64,000 nt of DNA from Meghimatium bilineatum (taxonomy: Eukaryota; Mollusca; Gastropoda; Stylommatophora; Philomycidae). The notes beneath the pieces are model-generated. The model was given only the letters and a program-made list of their open reading frames with translations, made no database searches and was not told the origin of the DNA. Within the stretch, counting starts at the first letter, position 1. The number at the start of each line of letters is the position of its first letter. Shown piece after piece: positions 60,120 through 64,000 of this stretch. The DNA is taken from contig CM067316.1 in assembly GCA_034231615.1 (NCBI GenBank), positions 66,410,853 to 66,474,852 of the forward strand, given 5' to 3'. A program made the translations under genes and the position numbers.

Positions 60120-60315
60120 GGTCTTCAACAAGGTGTCATGTTTTCAACAAGGTGTCATGTCTTCAACAAGGTGTCATGTCTTCAACAAGGTGTCATGTCT
60201 TCAACAAGGTGTCATGTCTTCAACAAGGTGTCATGTCATTCAACAAGGTGTCATGTCTTCAACAAGGTGTCATGTCTTCAACAAGGTGTCATGTCTTCAA
60301 CAAAGTGTCATGTCG
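60120..60315. repeat. Minisatellite, 19 bp x 10
   Basis: Units ttcaacaaggtgtcatgtc, almost identical; one 20-bp unit. Confidence 0.96.
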
Positions 60316-60394
60316 TTTAATTTGTCCAAAATATTTTATTTGCATGATCTAGATTACCTTTAATAATGAAGTGTTTGTTAGAACCTCTTATTAG

Positions 60395-61005
60395 ATGTTT
60401 TGTTTCTCAAGAAAATCATGAAAGGAATGGAACAACATATGAACATCGAGATAAATATAGTTCAAGCAACAGAACAGAGGTACAAGGGATCCCACGCTCA
60501 ACATGAGAAATATAATAGAAAAATATAAAAAGTTCAATGCAGACACCTGTATCATTGACTACTCAAAGGAATTTGACTGCATAACACACCAGAAATTATG
60601 GAACATAATATGGGAAACATGGGCTTCCCACACCATCTCATATCGCTCAGTAAAATGCTTTATCAGAAACAATAGGCATCTGTTCGTCCTGATGGAGAAA
60701 CATTTGACAGGTTTGAGGTTCAAAAAGGAGTTAGACAGGGACGCAACCTCTCACCACACGTGTTCAATATTTATACAGAAAACATCATGTGAAATGTACG
60801 AGAAAACCGTTATGAACAGTCTCAACTCCTTAATATCAAAGAACACGAAATCCAGACATTAGGTATGCAGATGACACCACACATGAATATCAAGGAGTCC
60901 CACAGGTTAAGAACAAATGATTATGTCAGTTAAACATCATAGCGAGGCACAAAACCTTTTCTACAATGCAACAAAGACAAAAATAATGCTTGTAAGCAGA
61001 AATGA
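60395..61005 (+). mobile_element. LINE C copy 2, RT core, single-copy version of the 22-bp seed
   Basis: Collinear with 43215-44235 in copy 1: ITHQKLWNI, then VQKGVRQGRNLSPHVFNIYT and ATKTKIMLVSRNEI in the RT frames. Both ends are truncated, with repeat sequence on each side. The 22-bp segment at 60623-60644 occurs only once. Confidence 0.88.
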
Positions 61006-61412
61006 AATTATAACAGTTTATAATAGTTTATAACAACCATAGTTTATAACAGGAACAGTTTATAACAATAACAGTTTATAACAATAACAGTTTATAACAA
61101 TAACAGATTGCAACAAGAACAGTTTATATCAACAATAGTTTATAACAGGAACAGTTTATAGCAATAACAGTTTATAACGATAACAGATTGCAACAAGAAC
61201 AGTTTATATCAACAATAGTTTATAACAGGAACAGTTTATAGCAATAACAGTTTATAACGATAACAGGTTGCAACAAGAACAGTTTATAGCAATAACAGTT
61301 TATAACAATAACAGTTTATAACAGGAAGTTTATAGCAATAACCGTTTATAACAATAACAGGTTGCAACAAGAACAGTTTATACTAAGAACAGTTTATAAT
61401 AAGAATAGTTTA
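61006..61412. repeat. aacagtttataacaataac array, part 3, abutting exon 2 donor
   Basis: Units of about 18-20 bp (aacagtttataacaataac). Two larger blocks with gattgcaacaagaac recur. It stops about 13 bp from the TFAP2 exon 2 donor. Confidence 0.93.
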
Positions 61413-61425
61413 AAGCTTGCCTAAC

Positions 61426-61884
61426 CTGATTAGTGTCATCCACAGCTCCAAGGGAATTTGAGTGAAGGTTAAGTAGGGAAGCGTCTTGGTCAATCGCGAG
61501 GCCATGATGATGACCATGATGCATTACCTCTGGTCTTCTAAGTCCAGCCATGTAGTCAGGTCGACGAGTATCATAGCCAGTAAGTGCATGATGCATAGTA
61601 TCCTCTCTGTGGGCTAGAATAGTTCTTTCTGCTGCATGCAACTGGTTGTATTGCTGACCAGTTTGTTGGAATGGATTCACGTGACCGTACGGATCTACCT
61701 GATGAGAATGAAAGTCCATGGTTTGCTGAGATTGGTACGGAGGAGGAAAGTATGGAGGCTGAAAATCAGTAGAACCAACAGGAGTGTGGCTGAGCCTAGG
61801 AGCTGCAGAAAACGGACCAGAGCTTGTGCTGACCAAATGACCAAAACTGCCATGAGTGCCCACTAGGTCTGGCCGACGATCCAC
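61426..61884 (-). CDS. TFAP2: TFAP2 exon 2 (activation region)
   Basis: This exon of 153 codons, phase 0 at both ends, encodes the N-terminal transactivation region of a nuclear AP-2 transcription factor. It starts VDRRPDLVG, matching the DRHDG start of vertebrate exon 2. About 33 codons in it carries LSHTPVGSTDFQPPYFPPPY, the AP-2 signature with its PY motif, followed by DPYGHVNPF. The rest is rich in His, Gln and Pro (for example HHGHHHG) and ends AVDDTNQ. The acceptor is a pyrimidine-rich tract ending in cctag. The donor CAG|gttagg departs from consensus. A tandem array starts about 13 bp beyond the donor. An open frame runs past the donor into the intron and is not coding. Confidence 0.95.
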
Positions 61885-61914
61885 CTAGGAAATACAAACA
61901 GAGAACACTCAATA

Positions 61915-62065
61915 TTCTTTTCCAGTTTGAGTAAAATGTAATATAAGATATAATTCTTCCAGTTTGATTAAATTTAATACGAGATTTAATTCTTCCAGTT
62001 TGATTAAATTTAATACGAGATTTAATTCTTCCAGTTTGATTAAATTTAATACGAGATTTAATTCT
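61915..62065. repeat. Minisatellite, 36 bp x 4
   Basis: Units attcttccagtttgattaaa plus tttaatacgagattta. It starts about 30 bp from the exon 2 acceptor on the intron 1 side. Confidence 0.95.
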
Positions 62066-62084
62066 TCCAGTTTCAGCAAGTTTT

Positions 62085-62645
62085 AGTTTGAGTATGCTCC
62101 ATTTTGAGTAAGTTCAAGATTGAGTTAGTTCAAGATTGAATAAGTTCAAGATTGAGTTAGTTAAAGATTGAGAAAGTTAAAGATTGAGAAAGTTAAAGAT
62201 TGAGAAAGTTCCAGTTTGAGTAAATTCAAGATTGCATAATTTCAACATTGAATAAGTTCCATTTTGAGTAAGTTTAATATTTAATAAATTCAAAATTAAG
62301 TAAACTTCAGTTTGAGTAAGTTTAATATTTAATAAATTCAAAATTAAGTAAACTTCAGTTTGAGTAAGTTTAATATTTAATAAATTCAAAATTAAGTAAA
62401 CTTCAGTTTGAGTAAGTGTAATATTTAATAAATTCAAAATTAAGTAAACTTCAGTTTGAGTAAGTTCAAGATTAAATTTAATATTGAGTGAATAGAAAAT
62501 TAAGTTCAAGATTGAGTAGGCTGCAATTTGAACAAGTTTAAGATTGAGTAAGCTTAAGATTGAGTAAGCTTAAGATTGAGTAAGCTTAAGATTGAGTAAG
62601 CTTAAGATTGAGTAAGCTTAAGATTGAGTAAGCTTAAGATTGATT
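62085..62645. repeat. 16-bp family with a 48-bp x 4 higher-order array
   Basis: 16-bp units of the type aagattgagtaagtta. At 62260-62460 three of them form a 48-bp repeat (aattaagtaaacttcagttt). At 62530-62640 the pure unit gcttaagattgagtaa is repeated about seven times. Confidence 0.93.
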
Positions 62646-63445
62646 ATGTCAAGATATTTCTTTCTTTTCTGTTTCCTCTTTTTGTCTGTGCTTACCGCAT
62701 TGGCTTTCCCTTTTTTTGCTGTTTTCTCTCTCTCTCTCTCTCTCTCTTTCTCATCTGATCTCTCGTACTGAGCTCTACCATTACAACTGTATGCTAATAC
62801 TCATTGCCTGTTACCACTTTTGAGGTAAGCATCTTAATCCATCCTTATTTATCTTATTTTACTTGCTACCACACCTTATCTATTGTCCCTCCTCACCTCC
62901 TTCTGTGCACTTTCCCCTCCTCATACGCATTTCCTCCCTGCGAGGCTGCTCCATCCTTGCTTCCTCTGCCATCTAGTCGTTAAACTATTGCCTGTGGCCA
63001 CGTGTGAGGTAAGTATCTTAATTTATCCTTCTTATTTATCTTATTTTTACTTGCTACCACACCTTAACTATTTTCACTCCTCACCTCCTTCTGTGCACTT
63101 ACCCCTCCTCACTTTTTCTCCTCATACTCTCTTCCTCCCTGCTATGCTGCTCCTTCTTTGCTTCCTCCGCTATCTATTCGCCATCTCTCCTCCTCTTTCC
63201 TCCCTATCAACCACGTTTGCCTCCATGTAAGATTCGATGCACTGTTGTCTTTCGTTTGTCCTGGTGAATGCTTTTTTAGTGAAACGTCGTCTGTCCCTGT
63301 ATCTCGTTATTAGGTTGTTTTATGTTTTATTTTGGTAACACTTCTACCTATTATTGTTTATCTTGACATTTGCCCAGTGTTATTCCATCCACCTACTTCC
63401 TGTTTAGGGCTGTTACCCTACACTGGAACATTTATCCCTTAAGAT
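62646..63445. other. Pyrimidine-rich intron-1 segment with a ~180-bp duplication
   Basis: It splits the 16-bp array. The stretch from about 62822 (gaggtaagcatcttaat) is repeated from about 63006, sharing tacttgctaccacacctta and cctcacctccttctgtgcac. (CT)n at about 62726-62749. No gene recognised. Confidence 0.75.
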
Positions 63446-63705
63446 TGATTAAGGTCAAGATTAAGTAAGTTACAGTTTGAGTAAGTTCAAGATTTAGTAA
63501 GTTCAAGATTTAGTAAGTTCAAGATTGAGTAAGTTCAAGATTGAGTAAGTTCAAGATTGAGTAAGTTCAAAATTGAGTAAGTTCAAGATTGAGTAAGTTC
63601 AAGATTGAGTAAGTTTCTGTTTGAGTAAGTTCAAGATTGAGTAAGTTCAAGATTGAGTAAGTTTCTGTTTGAGTAAGTTCAAGATTTAGTAAGTTAATGA
63701 CTGAA
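63446..63705. repeat. 16-bp array, right part, x15
   Basis: Units taagttcaagattgag, same family as 62085-62645. Confidence 0.95.
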
Positions 63706-63719
63706 TAAATGAAGAACTA

Positions 63720-64000
63720 TAAAACCATCAACAACTACAATCATCTCCCTCTATAAAGTAACACCTATCATACCCTCACCGACTTCAATCATCCTGCTCT
63801 TTAAAGTGGTATCTAACATACCATCAACAACTACAATCATCCCCATCTAAAATGTGGTATCTAACATACCATCAACAACTACAATCATCCTGCTCTTTAA
63901 AGTGGTATCTAACATACCATCAACAACTACAATCATCCTGCTCTTTAAAGTGGTATCTAACATACCATCAACAACTACAATCATCCTGCTCTTTAAAGTG
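63720..64000. repeat. Minisatellite, 48 bp, runs off the window end
   Basis: Units accatcaacaactacaatca plus tcctgctctttaaagtggta and tctaacat; about six, the last ones identical. Confidence 0.95.

Larger units (their letters stand above)
4655..61884 (-). other. TFAP2: TFAP2 gene body, exons 2-6 and introns 2-5
   Basis: Five minus-strand exons spell successive parts of an AP-2 transcription factor: the N-terminal PY-rich activation region, then the conserved DNA-binding region. Exon lengths in transcription order are 459, 55, 205, 119 and 139 bp. Introns 2 to 5 are about 25.0, 10.8, 18.1 and 2.3 kb. Phases at the junctions are 0, 1, 2 and 1, and exon 6 ends in phase 2, so the reading frame runs through without a stop. 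As I recall, vertebrate TFAP2A uses the same phases and a 119-bp exon 5. The first exon and the last exon (helix-span-helix end) are not visible here. Splicing is inferred from sequence only. Confidence 0.93.

Noticed and set aside
61378-61425. Continuation of the exon 2 open frame into VRQALNYSYYK
   Set aside because: It runs past a splice donor into the array; the CAG|gttagg donor and the phase of exon 3 place the exon end at 61426.

Overview
The window is eukaryotic and comes from inside one large host gene. Five exons of an AP-2 transcription factor (TFAP2 family) lie on the minus strand: exon 2 at 61426-61884, exon 3 at 36341-36395, exon 4 at 25307-25511, exon 5 at 7131-7249 and exon 6 at 4655-4793. 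Exon numbers follow vertebrate TFAP2A. All splice sites are GT/AG, all phases join, and the joined exons have no stop. Exon 1 and the last exon are not in the window. They should lie beyond 64000 and before position 1. The protein, the mix of RTE/BovB-like and RNase H-bearing LINEs, Tc1 elements and low GC suggest a marine invertebrate, most likely a lophotrochozoan such as a mollusc. That assignment is inference.

The introns hold almost nothing but tandem repeats and broken transposons. By my own tally about half of the 64 kb is minisatellite: about 60 arrays with periods of 13-61 bp. The largest are a 13-bp array of 5.5 kb (9191-14690), a 24-bp array (21326-23074), a 39-bp array (27029-28712), a 21-bp array (45968-48236, split by a LINE) and a 28-bp array (51651-53020). 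Between them lie fragments of eight non-LTR retrotransposon families, called LINE A-H here, Tc1-like transposase fragments, and two non-autonomous DNA elements with inverted ends.

Layout on the plus strand: 1-4650, LINE A and D pieces, Tc1 and arrays; 4655-7249, exons 6 and 5 with arrays between; 7250-25306, intron 4 with LINE A, the 13-bp array, the 36-bp array, the LINE E cluster and LINE B; 25307-36395, exon 4, intron 3 and exon 3; 36396-61425, intron 2 with LINEs F, C, B, G, E/H and many arrays; 61426-64000, exon 2 and part of intron 1.

The most interesting signal is how the arrays arise. Where two copies of the same LINE can be compared inside the window, a stretch that is single-copy in one is a tandem array in the other, with LINE sequence continuing on both sides: 22 bp in LINE C, 49 bp in LINE D. 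The 24-bp array inside LINE B, a tripled 33-bp unit in LINE E, an array at a LINE H insertion junction, and a 43-bp array built from the 3' splice site of TFAP2 exon 4 look like the same process. The window therefore reads as a record of new minisatellites forming from whatever sequence is present, including a host splice site, while LINEs insert into older arrays.
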